This document shows positions 47,610-59,660 of a DNA stretch of 64,000 nt, piece by piece. Source of the DNA: Papiliotrema nemorosa (Eukaryota > Basidiomycota > Tremellomycetes > Tremellales > Rhynchogastremaceae); contig JASKOT010000010.1 of NCBI GenBank assembly GCA_032158125.1, positions 248,001 to 312,000 on the forward strand, written 5' to 3'. How positions within the stretch are numbered: the first letter of the stretch is position 1; every line of letters begins with the position of its first letter. The notes below the pieces were generated by a model, which was not told the DNA's origin, made no database searches, and was given only the letters and a program-made list of their open reading frames with translations. Position numbers and translations under genes: made by a program.

Positions 47610-49449
47610 ATGTGAGTCTTCTCGGCTTGCATGCATCGTCGGAACTGTTCATCATCGTCTATCTCTTAGATTTTTGGCGCTGCGATCGTCTTGGATTGCT
47701 TTGGCTGAATGTACAGGAACTACGTTCAGCTCGAGAAGCTAGGTGAAGGTACATATGCTACGGTGTACAAGGTAAGTGACACCTTATTCTAGCACTTATA
47801 GTCGCTGAGAGAGAATATTGCTGACAAAATTTAGGGTCGGTCCAGGACCACTTCGGAGATTGTTGCATTGAAGGAGATCCACCTGGATGCTGAGGAGGGT
47901 ACACCCAGTACAGCCATCCGGGAAATCAGTTTGATGAAGGGTGAGTAGGGGACTTGCTCCTGCTGAGGGCAACCGTGGCTCGACCTCTTGCTGATCACAT
48001 CAGAGCTGAAACATGTCAACATTGTCCGCCTACACGATGTGATCCATACCGAATCAAAGCTTGTCCTCATCTTTGAAGTACGCTCTGCTCGCGCTTACTG
48101 TGTCACCCGCTGATCGGTGCAGTTCTGCGAGCAGGACTTGAAGCGATATATGGACACACACGGAGATAGGGGAGCCCTTGATCTGAACACGGTCAAGAAC
48201 TTCACCCACCAGCTGTTAACGGTGAGTAGAGTTGAACTGGATTTACTTTGCAACGCTGACTGGAAGGGCATCGCGTTCTGCCACGACAACCGAGTCTTGC
48301 ATCGAGATTTGAAACCTCAGAACTTGTTGATCAATCGAAGAGGAGAACTCAAGATTGGTGACTTTGGTCTGGCGAGGGCGTTCGGTGTCCCGGTTAACAC
48401 CTTCAGTAACGAGGTGCGGACGATGTGGCCATTGACCGGAGTCGATAGCTAACCTCACAGGTTGTGACACTCTGGTACCGAGCTCCGGACGTACTTCTGG
48501 GCTCGAGAACTTACAGCACTAGCATCGATATCTGGAGTGTTGGTTGCATGCAAGTCCTCCGTCTTATGTGAGCTGCGTGTAGCTTATGTCCAGCTTCGCA
48601 GAGATGATTACTGGATACCCGTTGTTCCGAGGTCGTGATAACAATGACCAACTGGTACAAATCATGAAGATTGTCGGAACGCCCAGTGAAGCTACTATTG
48701 CGCAAATCAAGCTCAACTCGGTGGGTCTTACGTTTGTCATGCATTTGCAGGGCTAATCGAGTCAGCCGGAGATCCAGCTTAAACAACCCCTCAGCAAGCA
48801 TGCCAAGCAGCCTTTCCATGCAATTGTGCCCAAAGCTCCTCGAGATGGTGAGTCTATCGTCCTGACAAGCCCAATACAACTCACCAAATAGCCATTCATC
48901 TCATCGAGAATCTTCTGCAATTCGAGCCGTCTCGTCGACTTGACGCTCATCAGTCTATGCTTCATCCATACTTTACTGCCGGACCTATTGCTCCTCCCAC
49001 TATCCCAGCCTCCGTTTCATCTTCCACCGCCTCGCTTGCTCTACCTCCTCGAGTTGCCCAGAGAGCGCACCAGGCATCACAAGCTGTTCAAGCGCAGCAG
49101 CAAGCGGCAGCTCAACAGCAGCAAGTGGCACAACAACAAGCTGCTCAGCAACAACAAGCCTTGTTGGCCCAGCAACAGCAGCAGCACATGATGATGATGG
49201 AGCAAGCTAGACAGCAGCAAGCGCAACAACAGGCCCAGGGTGGATACTACGGTATGTCAATCCTCATTGCAGCACATATTTCAGCTCATGCCATAGACCC
49301 TGCGCAGGTTCAAGCGGCGCAGCTGCAGATGGCACAGGCTCAAGCGAGAGGCATGGACCCGACTGTAGGTGCTCACTTGCGACGCCAAGACCAAGCTGAT
49401 CTTTCAGCACCAATCAGGGTACAGCATGGACCCAAATGCAAGATATTAG
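47610..49449 (+). CDS. PHO85: Pho85-type cyclin-dependent kinase with Gln-rich tail
   Basis: Pho85 is a multifunctional CDK in phosphate, glycogen and cell-cycle signalling. The start codon is split: AT at 47610-47611, an intron 47612-47716 (GTGAGT...TACAG), then G at 47717, giving [19 protein letters not shown]. The kinase core shows the PSTAIRE helix ([14 protein letters not shown]), [17 protein letters not shown] and the APE-equivalent YRAPDVLLG, with the T-loop segment [14 protein letters not shown] of the Pho85/Cdk5 class. The domain ends near HPYF. A non-canonical tail of about 120 residues follows, rich in Gln/Ala (coded 49090-49230), then short exons giving [12 protein letters not shown] with the stop at 49447-49449. 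About eight introns are needed. Confidence 0.9.
49095..49235 (+). repeat. CAG/CAA-rich polyglutamine-type tract
   Basis: Runs of CAG/CAA with GCT/GCA interruptions encode Gln- and Ala-rich sequence in the kinase tail. CAA interruptions should limit slippage, but length may still vary between strains. Confidence 0.7.
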
Positions 49450-49712
49450 ATGGGACTTTGGCGACTTTGTCTTGCGGTTTGACGAGGACCAGAATTGTGA
49501 TCAAGAGGGAAGGCCATTCTTACAATATCCGATTTGGTACTCATGTATCTCTCCTTTTTTGCGTCCACCCAAAGGTCTTGACCTCCGGACTGTGATAACC
49601 TTTCACTTTCATACTGTATACATCACGTGTGCCTGAGTCAAAGTTCAGGCAGGCTGAGTTGAAGCTATAATATACAAGACGATTCACACGGCCGTGGTAG
49701 CAGACTGGCCAC

Positions 49713-50998
49713 TTATAAAGCAGTACCACGCTCGAAGTTTGCACGAATTCTAGGAAAGTCAGCGCAATATCTCTCGATTCAAGCAGTGCTGCGCTACATA
49801 CTCTTTGGTATACTTGTCGAAATACCTTGCAATCTGCGAATCAGCCGCTATTCTCCTGGTAGTTAGAGATGGGGCGACTCACCTTCTTGTTGAAGACCTT
49901 GTTCCTGTCGTTGATATATGTGACAGTCTCATCTCCATCGTCCTTTCTCTTCTTTTTGGTTTTGCCGAGGCTGGGTCATGAGCGTGTTGATCAAGAATGA
50001 CAGACCTGGGGGCGACTTACTCCTTGTTGATGTTACCCACGACTCTATCGATGGCATCCTCGCTTGGCTTGTTATCACCGTAAGACAATGTGTCTGCACC
50101 TCTATACAGATCTTCCGATGCGCTCAACCCAGCACGAGTCACCGATGAAGATCCGGAAGAAGAAGCCAAGAGTTGGTCGCTCGTCGTACCCAGAGGGACA
50201 AGTGTACCCGGTGCCAAGCCCATTGCCGCCTCTTTTTGTCGTTCGTACGCTACCAAATCTGCTTTTGTCGTTCGAATATTCTTCTCGTACCGCTTATGCG
50301 CATCATGATTGGCATCTAGCATAAGCACAGCCCAGAACACCCATCAATCCGGAGAGGTCGCTCACCGTGGAAATGATTATCAGACACCTTTGCAGACAAC
50401 TCCTGTTTAGCCTCCCACCTCTCATTCTGCTCTATACTCCACTCCCACGCCTTCATTCTCTCCAAATCTTCACCCGTCTCTTCTGCCTCTGCTTTCAATC
50501 GAAGTGTCTGGGCAAGCTTTCGTTGTTTCTCCAAACGGAGAAGTTCCTTGTGTGTTACTTTAGATTTCTGATGATCCGCAATCAGGTCTTTTCGGTTCTC
50601 TTGAGCTGATTGATTCTACTTGTCAGATGCTGTCGACGACAAGGGATGAAAAGATGTAGACGTACCATCCTCGTTCGGAGATCACGCATCTTCGCCAGTC
50701 GATCTGCCATTGACGCCTTGCCTTTGCCCTTTGCATCGCTCGACTCGGCAGCCTCTGCGTCTCCTTCCACTGCTTCAGCATCATCGGTGTTGTCGTTGAT
50801 ATCACTGTCCCCTTCTTCTTCCACGGCTGGCGGTGCGTCGTCCTCGTCGTCTAATGCCTGTTGTTCCTGCTCTTCTACTTCTACGACAGTCTCCTTTACG
50901 GCCTTCTTCCCTCGTGGCCCCGATGATGCACGGGAAGTGGCTGCTGGTGAAGGCGATGGAGCAGTGGACTTTGCTTCTCTGGGTTTACGAGGCGGCAT
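49713..50998 (-). CDS. SYF2: SYF2, pre-mRNA splicing factor
   Basis: Syf2 is a component of the NineTeen-associated spliceosome complex and acts with Isy1 and Prp17-type factors. The N-terminus is Ser/Pro- and acid-rich (MPPRKPREAKS, then a Glu/Asp/Ala stretch). The domain proper has MADRLAKMRDLRTRM, HKELLRLEKQRKLAQTLRLK, ERMKAWEWSIEQNERWE, DANHDAHKRYEKNIR and AYERQKEAA. The C-terminus is rebuilt over introns as TYINDRNKVFNKKIARYFDKYTKE and IRANFERGTAL, matching the family, with the stop at 49713-49715. The start is the ATG at 50998. It lies tail-to-tail with PHO85. Confidence 0.92.
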
Positions 50999-51867
50999 GT
51001 CAAGTAGAGCTGATGTTTCGTTGACGAGATAGGAGGTACTCGTACTCGAGTAGGGTGGGTTGGACCTTGAACTCATGCGGGTGGCGGAGAAAGTATTACA
51101 AACGAGATTGTAATGGCTTCGACAGATCATTACAATCATTTGGAAATATGACCATTGTGGTAGACTGCATGGAAACTCTGCGACACAGCTGCGATAAGGG
51201 TGATGGTGCATGGAAATCACAATGCATGACAATTGATATGGACATGGCACATGAAAAAACCACGCAGAACAAAGGGTTGGTCTTCATCTAATGGACACAA
51301 ATACGGAAGGACATCTCGGGTAAAGGTGATCCGGCACACATGTACGCATCGACAGGATATCGAATAGACTGACGCTGTCGTCGAGGGTCGCCGTAGAGTT
51401 GGTCTGGCAGCGATGGAAAGAATGATGGGTCAAGGGATGCCGACATGGGATCTTGACAAATGGAGATAGCGAAAATCGAAAGACAGACATAGACAGGCGA
51501 GAACGAGTAGCATGTACGAGACGATTCGACAGAGCTTGCTTTTTTTAGGGGGTTTTGTGATTTTCTTGCTCTATTATCATTTTTTTGGCCCATCCGCGGG
51601 AGTTACCAGTTGGATGGTATGAGCGGATGATGATAAATTGCGGACGTTTGCCGTTGATGATGTTGCCGAATTCCCTTCCTTCTTCGAGAGCGACTTCCGA
51701 TCTCCTCCTCCACAATCCCCCCTAAACCTCCCTCCTCCGAAAAATGAAAAACCCAAAAATACTTATGCTCCAAAATGTATTCCGATTCGGCACCGTCCGA
51801 TAATGTGAGATACGAATGATGAAATGGCGGACGAGCCGCGATCGGAACCGGAGCTAGGGTGTGGGCA
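50999..51867. other. intergenic region upstream of SYF2
   Basis: About 0.87 kb between the SYF2 start and the stop of the next minus-strand gene. It includes a T/A-rich patch at 51535-51590 and a C/T-rich patch at 51660-51750. Short frames show no coding character. Confidence 0.35.
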
Positions 51868-53701
51868 CTAGTGGTGCGCAATGATACCATGCGCGGGTGC
51901 GGTGGTAGAGCTAGTCGCCTGGGGAACAGACACCATACATCTAGGCACAAACGGCATGGAGTTGGGGTCGAAGGTCGAGGTTCCGCAAGTGTTCACCCCC
52001 GGTGGTCGGATGGTAACCGGAATTGTGCGTGGGATGACATGAAACTGCTGCACTGGCAGTGCACGAGGAATGGCAGGGGGATTATTGTCCTGCTCGGCCA
52101 CGACAGAATAGTAGGGCATGTAGGCGTTGGACGGAAGCTCTTGGATACCGCCAAAGTACCCGTCATGATGCTGAATAGAGTCGGCATCGGGAGGGGTCGA
52201 ATGACCGGATCGAGGACCAAAATGCGGACGGACAGAGGCTCCAAGACCTCGACGACGATCATCGGCTCGTCTTCCTGCTCGGCCAGCTTGACAAGTCAAT
52301 GACGATTCTTCTTGATCCGCTTCACATTGAGACTTACATCTGATAGGGCCGATATCCGAAAGCCAGGACATGCATTTGCAGCAGTACTCTCTCTTTCGCC
52401 AGTCTGGCCTTTGAGCTTGCGTCACAAGAAATGTATTGAACGTGAGCTCACTAGTTTTCTTGCATCGAAGACACTTCCAATCACCGCCATCTCCAAGACG
52501 AGGCATATGCTTGGAGCACGGAAGCTAGAGTCATTCAGCAACGTGTATTGAGAGGTAGAAAGGGTGGTTGCTCACAGGGTAACTTAGAACTTTTGCCACT
52601 TTGCAGTTGGTGCAAGCGGGCTCGTTTCCGAGGTTGGGAGTAAAGCATGCGACGCAGACTGCGAAAGTCAGCGCCCGGAACCTTATTGATAGAGATGCAC
52701 TCACTGTAGTCACCTTCATCAGTGTGAGCATCACTCCAATACTCTAGCATCTGCTCCAAGCCCATGTTGAGGTAGTAGGCTCTGACAGCATTCATATTCT
52801 GGCCTCGCCAATCAACTCTTTCAAGAGTCTTGTCAGCATCGAGCTCCTTGACGTAACAAATAGTCTCGTCGACATCACCAACAGCTGGTGGTCGCCATGC
52901 AGGGAAGACTGACGAGGGCGCTGGCATCCGAGGAAGGCCTTGATTAACGCGGTCAATGTTGTGGAGATCCCATGCGACTGCTCGTCTGGTGGCGGGATTG
53001 GCAGCTGACCAGTTTGATACATAGCGAAGAGGGTGATCATCTGGGAGATACTTCAACGGAGCGTTCAGCTCAAAGTCCTCGAGGGCGTACTCGTTACCGT
53101 AGTCACGTGCTCGAGGTCGGGTCGGTCGAGGCAGGGACGCGATGTCTTGTTCGGGGGGAGTGGCTGGAAGGCTTGGTAGGACGCGTTCTCGCGAGTGGAC
53201 CGGAGAGGATGACGCAGTATCGGGCAGAGTTGAAACTCGGGGGTTGGGCCGCGGCGGCAATCGAGCGGAAAGCTGCGAGAAAGCTGTTCGCGCCGGGTTG
53301 GATGTTGGGTTAGATGTGGGGTCGAGGGAAGGCGCCTGCAATTCTGGCTCTCGATGTCCAGGAGTCGCATGGAATGTCGGCTCGTTTGCGATCATCGCGT
53401 GTCGCTGAGAGGAGGTCACGATCTCGTCTCGAGGGTCGCAAACCTTTCCAAAGATTAGGATGGGTGAACCGATGTTGCCGAATGGATTAGGATCGTGTCG
53501 AGCTCGCGACAACGAACGTGGAGTCATCGGCACCTGTCCAAGGGAGCTGGCAATTGACGATTGGACAGAGTTGATAACTTTGTCCTTCGAGGTGTCCTGC
53601 AAACCACCTCTGACGCGTGTGATCGACGCGACATGGGTGCTCATTGGGCCCATGTCGTGAATGATCACATCCCGAGGGATGGCATCGGTTCCGGAAGCCA
53701 T
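51868..53701 (-). CDS. unknown Cys-rich zinc-binding-like protein
   Basis: I do not recognise a family. From the ATG at 53701 (MASGTDAIPRDV) comes about 330 residues of mostly disordered Ser/Pro/Arg sequence. A structured part follows (NEYALEDFELNAPLKYLP, RRAVAWDLHNIDRVNQGLP, RAYYLNMGLEQMLEYWSDAH). Spliced over three introns is a cysteine region: C-x2-C-x10-C-x2-C-x11-C-x2-H-x11-C-x2-C, then CCKC after a further intron. The spacing resembles a treble-clef or cross-brace zinc fold but matches no common RING, PHD or FYVE pattern exactly. The C-terminus is a proline-rich, disordered tail. It could be a fungal nuclear protein. No function is assigned. Confidence 0.6.
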
Positions 53702-54563
53702 CTTGTATGGCCAACTGCGGATTGAAGCGGAACAAGGTCTTGCGCTATCAGCAGAAAGTGGAGTCAGTTGGAAGAAGCGTGTACCTACACTGATCTGTGT
53801 CAATTGGAGCTTTGCTGGTAGATGAAGGGGAAGCAGGAAACCGCCAGGCAAGGCCTAAGGAGAACAGACGAAGAGGGAGATTAGAGGAAAGATGAGAAGA
53901 GAAGGATAGGATTGTTCCGAGTTGCGGTGAAGTCCAGCGGGGAGGGAATAGAGTCTACGCGTAGTACACGCCTTACACGTTTCAAGACGGACCCAAAGTG
54001 CGTGGGAGGGTCTCCAGATCAGGTAATCCTGTATTTCAATATAGCCTGAGGGTCGAGGGCAGGATGGAGGTTATACTCGAGCGGTGGACAAGTGGGAAGG
54101 GAAGTGGCTTGCTCGATGCGGAGTAAGAGGGGGGATCGCGGTGAGGGCCGATCTCGATGTCGGAGGTGTTTCACAAAACGTGGCCGAAGAGGTATCCTTG
54201 GGAAGCTGAAACGATGGATTAGAAAGGTGAGGAGTAAGTGAAGTCCACAGAAGGATCAGCGCAAGGCATTAGACCACCGGCTGATGATTGATACAACGAG
54301 GCGGTCAAAGCGCTAGCGCGAGAATCGAGTCCATCTGCAATGGATAATGGATGCCCGGCAACCGATAATGGCGTCGAAGGCGGCCGACCAAGAAATGTAT
54401 CAGGGTAGAAGATGCGAGATTGGTTTCAGATCTCGTTCGGTACGAGCAAGCGCGGTGCTTGGAAGGCCCTCTGGCGCCAGGGCGAAGGGCTGGTCGTAAC
54501 GCGGGTTTCAATTTCGCTGCAATTGTTCATAACGTCTGTTACGGCCCTATCAGTGTATAAACG
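53702..54563. other. intergenic region with no supported gene
   Basis: About 0.86 kb upstream of the Cys-rich gene and downstream of the DNA glycosylase. Open frames on both strands are short (54305-54618). I see no RNA gene or repeat. Confidence 0.35.
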
Positions 54564-56870
54564 TCATTCGTCGGACAGCTCTGAAGATTCCGAAGCTGGT
54601 GGTGGCTTGCAAACCTAAGGTGAGTAAGGGTTTCAACATTCGGTGGGGATGGATTTGCCGCCGAGATGCCGGACAGTGTGGTAGAGATGACAAGAGTGGG
54701 TAGGTATGGGAGCATCGTGGAGGCAGGGCCATCGGTAACAGCGTTGAGAAAGAGCGAGTAGATGGCGCATTGAAGGGATTCGACGAAGGTGTGAGGGTTG
54801 AATTTGCGTTGGTGGAGGCCTTGTTCAGTGAGATGTGCCAGATGAATGAATGATTTTGACTCACAGCTCTCTTCCGTCCCTTTTGCTTTGTATTTTGCGT
54901 GACACTTCGCTGAAAAGGTCAGCTCTGACCGGCAGCAGCATTGAATGTGCGTACTTTGGCAGGTATCACTGCCTCTGCTTGCTCTGGCACTTCCTCCTTC
55001 ACCATGCTTTTTGCCGCCTGACGTCGAGAGGTAGATCTTTTGACCTTTAATACCTCCGCTTCGCCATCATCACTGTCAGCTACCCCCTCAGTCTGTTCAG
55101 CGTCAGATTCGGCAGCAAGGGTTTACAAAGTGATTCACCTTTACCTGCGGCGGTCGCTTCATTCGTGCGGTTCTCTTAGCTTCTGCCTCCTCAGACACCA
55201 CATCATTGCCTCCGTCACTTTCCTTTCCGCTCAATTCGCTAGACTCTACCTCCTTCGAGATCAGTAAACTACCATTCACTGGGTCCAAGCTGATGGTCAG
55301 GACCCGTGAAATTGGACTCACTGTATCGCTACGTTGCGCTTTCTTGGATCGACTACCCTTGCCACCTTTCGTGATCTTGGGTTTGATCTCCACCCCGTTT
55401 GGCATTTTCTGCAGTTCACTAACAAACGCCGTCGTCCTCCCACTGACTTCAATGAACTCGATGGTGGCAGGTCGGCCATTTGGCTGAGAGATCAGAACAT
55501 GGAGGGGTAGGTTCGTTGCACTCCTCACCAACGCCAAAAACTGCTTGTTCTTCGGTTTTACATCTTCTTCCTCTTCTTCACCACTATCCACCCCTTTATG
55601 CTTCTTCCTCCCATTTTCTTGTTTCTTCCCTTTACTCCATCTCCATCTGAAGAGCCAGTCTTCAGGAAATTGCCTGTGATCCGCATTGACATTGACAGCT
55701 GTCTGACATACGCGTGATAGCTGATCATGCAGGTTACTGATGTTTTCAGGTGATAGGGCAGGAACAGGGCAAGCGGGGTGTATCCGAGCTTGGTAAAGGA
55801 CTTCATCTGCGACCCACTGCAAGTCAGATTTGATCCGCCTCCAGAGATCGTCGGAAGGAGACGCGCAGAGTATCGATTGCAAGACACAGCACGGTGACCG
55901 ATCTATCGACTATATTGTACCACAATGCCAGGCTGGGACTTACATTGCCGACTCCCGCACTGAATGCCTGATCCATTATCATCCCCTTCGTAGTTCCCTT
56001 CTTCTTCTTGATCAAGTCCTGGAACTCTTCCAAGGTAGGATGATTTAAAACTGGGTCAAATCCGAGCAGGCTGACGGGAGGATGTGAGGATACTGGAGAG
56101 GGGACTAAGCGTAGCCGTCCAAGACGACGCCCTATGGGTAAGTATACGTCGCAAATGAATCAGAGCAGAACATGCACTAACCGTCCAGGAACGCGATCTC
56201 GATGGGGTCTGTGCCAATAGATCCAGGTTGCGGTTCGAGCTCTAGTACGCTGACCTTAGCTAGTATCCAAAAGGGGCTACTTCCAGTCACTCGGACTCAC
56301 AACTTGTAAAACTGATGATCAACCTTCGAACGGGAGGTCCGGATACCAGATATCAACTCACTCTCGGAGGCCAGACATTCGATCTCTCCCTAGGGCGGCG
56401 CCTATACCAGGTAGGCTCTTGCCCTTTGAGCTGCGCATATTAGCTAAGACGGCGGATAAACGGGCTCAAGAGATTCACCTGAAGCATCCCAGTCATTCCG
56501 AAGTGCATCACTGGCTGTCTCCCATCCCCATCAAGCTCCAGCCAGAATCTGCAGCCTGAGTGATCCGACCGCAACAGAGATGAGATGCCCGACTCACGTC
56601 TTGCCCTTTCGCTGACAGCTCTTGATGGTCCTGCCCTCTATCTCTCGGGCCTTCCGTGAGCTCATCTCAGGTAGCCGATACCGAAACTCACAAACTCCTC
56701 ATGATTCGTCCCTGCGGTATACACGATCTTGTCCTCGGTGGAGTTGACTTTACGGATCTTGTAACCTGCGCACGTGTCCTGAATGAGTTTTCGCGCTCGT
56801 TCGACCTCTATTAGGTGAGAACACGTGAAATCGCCCGAGCTATCGATGACTGACCTGGTAGTTCTGGCAT
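54564..56870 (-). CDS. FPG1: formamidopyrimidine-DNA glycosylase (MutM/Fpg), fungal/plant type
   Basis: This enzyme removes oxidised purines such as 8-oxoguanine and cuts the strand by beta/delta elimination. The start is MPELP|EVERARKLI, split by an intron: the ATG at 56870 and the catalytic Pro2 and Glu3 are intact. Other family marks are QPVMHFGMTGML, FLDGRRLGRLRL, KGMIMDQAFSAGVGN|YVADEVLYQARIHP (helix-two-turn-helix) and NGRPATIEFIEVSGRTTAFV, which replaces the zinc finger (the zincless finger of the plant and fungal branch). A long charged C-terminal extension follows (acidic, Lys-rich). The last exon is my inference: after a basic KQKGRKRA the donor GTGAGT pairs with CCTTAG at 54615, giving a PPASESSELSDE end with the stop at 54564. 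That intron would be unusually long (about 230 nt). Confidence 0.86.
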
Positions 56871-57106
56871 GGCAGGCGAAGTGTCTATGAGGAATGGAGG
56901 GCGGTAGTGGACCCAAATACCGACGATGCGCCCCTCATCGGCCGGATCCGATGCGCAGCATATGGAAGCCAGGTGACATGGGACATTTCGGTGCCGGGTA
57001 CTCTACGCTCAACCGTCCCAAGCGGTCTGCTGCTCGCCGCTCCTGGTCAACTAGCATTCATCTACACGACTGTGCGAGCTTGACACTGTTGGCAGACTCG
57101 ACTACG

Positions 57107-59376
57107 ATGATATTCTCCAAGCTCGTTCGTGCGCCAGGCCAGACCAGAGGTCAACATATTTCAGAACTATTGATACTCCTCGGACGGATATCCTTCCTTA
57201 TTCGACTGTGCAGATGGATACTCGTCGATGGGTATCGCCATGTGCGAGCTCGAGGCCTCACTCGAAGTATACAAGAGCTGTATAACTCGCTCCGCAATGC
57301 AAGTCCCTTCATCTACCGACTTCACCCTACTGACTATCAGGTGGTCATCCGACTGATGCTGTCTCTCCCTTCGTCCAAGAAGAAGATTGCCGAGGAGATG
57401 TCGAAAACCCGTCTTCAGCTCCGAGAGAAGATTATCACAAGGTCACCGCCCGATGGCGCTGCTTTAACTACCACAAGGACGATGCCTGAGGAGGGTAGAA
57501 GTAGGGAATGGCTGGAACAAGAATGGTCCAACTTGAGCAAGTTGGAAACATCCGACGTCAAGGATGGCCAGGTCAGCGGGACGGTCTACCATGCGAGTTT
57601 TCAATGTCATGAGCGAAGGTTTCAGAGCTGATAAACCAGGGTGGAGACGAATTGAACCAGGTCATCATCAATGCAATGAGCCGATTTTTGGTTGCCAATC
57701 CACTTCACTCGGACATTTTCCCTGCCGTAAGAAAAATGGAGAGCGAGATCATCAGTATCTGCCTGAACCTGTAAGGCCGACGAGGGTTTGGGTAGAAGAC
57801 GACTGTACTGATGGAGCAGATTCAATGGTCCGAAAGGTGCCGGAACGAGTCAGTTGACTTACCTTTTTCGTGTCTTCTACTGACGTCTCAGCGACTTCTG
57901 GCGGAACCGAATCGATCATCATGGCCGTCAAGACGTACCGTGATTGGGCACGAAAGACCAAGAAGATCACCAAACCTGAAATGTACGCGAGCAGCTCCAC
58001 AGGCGATTTTCTTTGCGCATTTTGAGTTTAGACTGACTATACACCAGGGTCATACCGGCTTCTGCCCATGCTGCATTCTGGAAAGCTTCAGAATACCTTG
58101 GAATCAAGATGCACGTCATTCCTGTCAATCCAAAGACGCGACGAGCCGATGTGACAGCTATGAAGCGAGCCATGTGAGATGAAGCGATATCAAGCGTGGT
58201 GACTACAAGCTAACGCGTAGAAACCCAAATACAATCATGATTGTCGGGTCTGCACCCAATTTCCCGGATGGAATTATTGTCAGTTACATCAGACACTAGA
58301 CGAGTACAATCTGTAACGATGGCTGATGCGATCTTACAGGACCCCATCCCACATCTTGCCAATCTTGCGAAAAAAGCCAATATCGGAATGCACGTGGATT
58401 GTTGTTTGGGCTCGTTTATTATGCCATTCCTTGCGCGCGCGGGCCTCGCGGATGGTGTCGAGAAGTTCGACTTCAGCGTTCCGGGCGTGACTAGTATCAG
58501 CTGTGACATTGTGAGTCGCTGATACGCTGACCTCATTCCAAGCTAATTGCTCAGCACAAATACGCGTTCTGTCCAAAAGGCGCGTCCCATCCCTTTAATA
58601 TGGGCCGATGCTGACTTGGCAGGCTCTTCGGTTGTTATGTACCACACACCAGAGCTACGCAGATACCAATACTACGTCATCACCGATTGGGCAGGAGGGC
58701 TATACGCCAGTCCATCTATGGCTGGATCGCGGTGAGTGCTTCCTCACGCGACGCAAGTTACAATTCTGATCGCAGGCCTGGTGCCTTGCTTGCTGGAGCA
58801 TGGGCCGTGATCAACCACGTCGGAGCCAAGTGAGCGGCACTGCTATCATGGTGAGCAACGCTGACATACTTAGCGGGTACACCGATTCATGTCGCACAAT
58901 CGTCTCTGCAGCTCGAAACTTTGCCTCGATTATCAAATCTCGCTTCCCCGAAGACCTGTATGTTCTGGGTGACCCCAAGGTCTCTGTCGTCGCTTTCGCG
59001 AGCAGGACTATCGATGTGCTCGCGCTCGGAGATGTCATGAGCAAGAAAGGATGGCATCTTAACGGTCTAGCGAACCCCCCAGCTCTACACATGGCGTTCA
59101 CCGTAAGCGACGACTCACTGGAAGAGGACTGCACTGATGCCCTAGTTGCCTTCGGCGGGTAGTGTCGATAAATTGGTGAATGATCTAGAGGAGGCCATCA
59201 AGGTGGTCAAGAAGGACCCTCCGACAGATGGAACTATGGTGGCATTATATGGTGAGAGCTCTACAACACAGCGGACCGGACACGAGCTGACCAGGTCAGG
59301 TGTAGGGCAGACCACCGCTGGACCTTATGTGGTTGACGAGTTGGCAAAGACTTATCTGGATGTGTTGTACGAGTAA
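57107..59376 (+). CDS. DPL1: sphingosine-1-phosphate lyase
   Basis: This PLP enzyme in the ER membrane splits long-chain base phosphates into an aldehyde and phosphoethanolamine, the exit step of sphingolipid breakdown. Family blocks, all rebuilt over introns, are [122 protein letters not shown] and [21 protein letters not shown]. The Lys in HKYAFCPKG is the expected PLP lysine. The C-terminus is [13 protein letters not shown]. Three introns appear to start with GC (57299, 57593, 58580). I chose the ATG at 57107, near a hydrophobic segment [14 protein letters not shown]; upstream ATGs at 56894 and 56951 are possible. It is divergent from FPG1. Confidence 0.92.
57299..57340 (+). other. GC-AG intron 1 of the S1P lyase gene (42 nt, in frame)
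   Basis: The donor is GCAAGT, the best GC-type donor, and the acceptor is ACTGACTATCAG with a perfect branch site. Removing it joins YNSLRN to VVIRLML, as in homologues. It is a stop-free multiple of three. Confidence 0.7.
57593..57639 (+). other. GC-AG intron 2 of the S1P lyase gene (47 nt)
   Basis: The donor is CAT|GCGAGT and the acceptor AACCAG. The joined sequence is [11 protein letters not shown], a highly conserved block; no GT donor gives this frame. Confidence 0.7.
58580..58622 (+). other. GC-AG intron 3 of the S1P lyase gene (43 nt)
   Basis: Sequence AAAAG|GCGCGT to GGCAG gives the join PKG-SSVVMY, next to the PLP lysine. No GT donor lies within this exon that restores the frame. 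Confidence 0.65.
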
Positions 59377-59660
59377 GCGGGTCTCAACGGATCGACGTGA
59401 TCGTATTGTGTGATGCAATATTCCTCTTAACATGTCATTCTTCCAGCAGCTGTCATGCACGGACAATCGTTCGCCCTAATCACAGACAACTGGCGAGGGT
59501 TACAAGAACGGGGTCACAAGTCCTTCTTCTCCTTCGACACCGCCATAGGCACCTTGGGTGGAAGCTTGCCCACGTCGGTTTTTGAGTAGATGAAAGATAT
59601 TCTCTCATATTCCACTAGAAGGAGATCAGCATAATCTGTGTACGGAGCGAGCGACAACGA

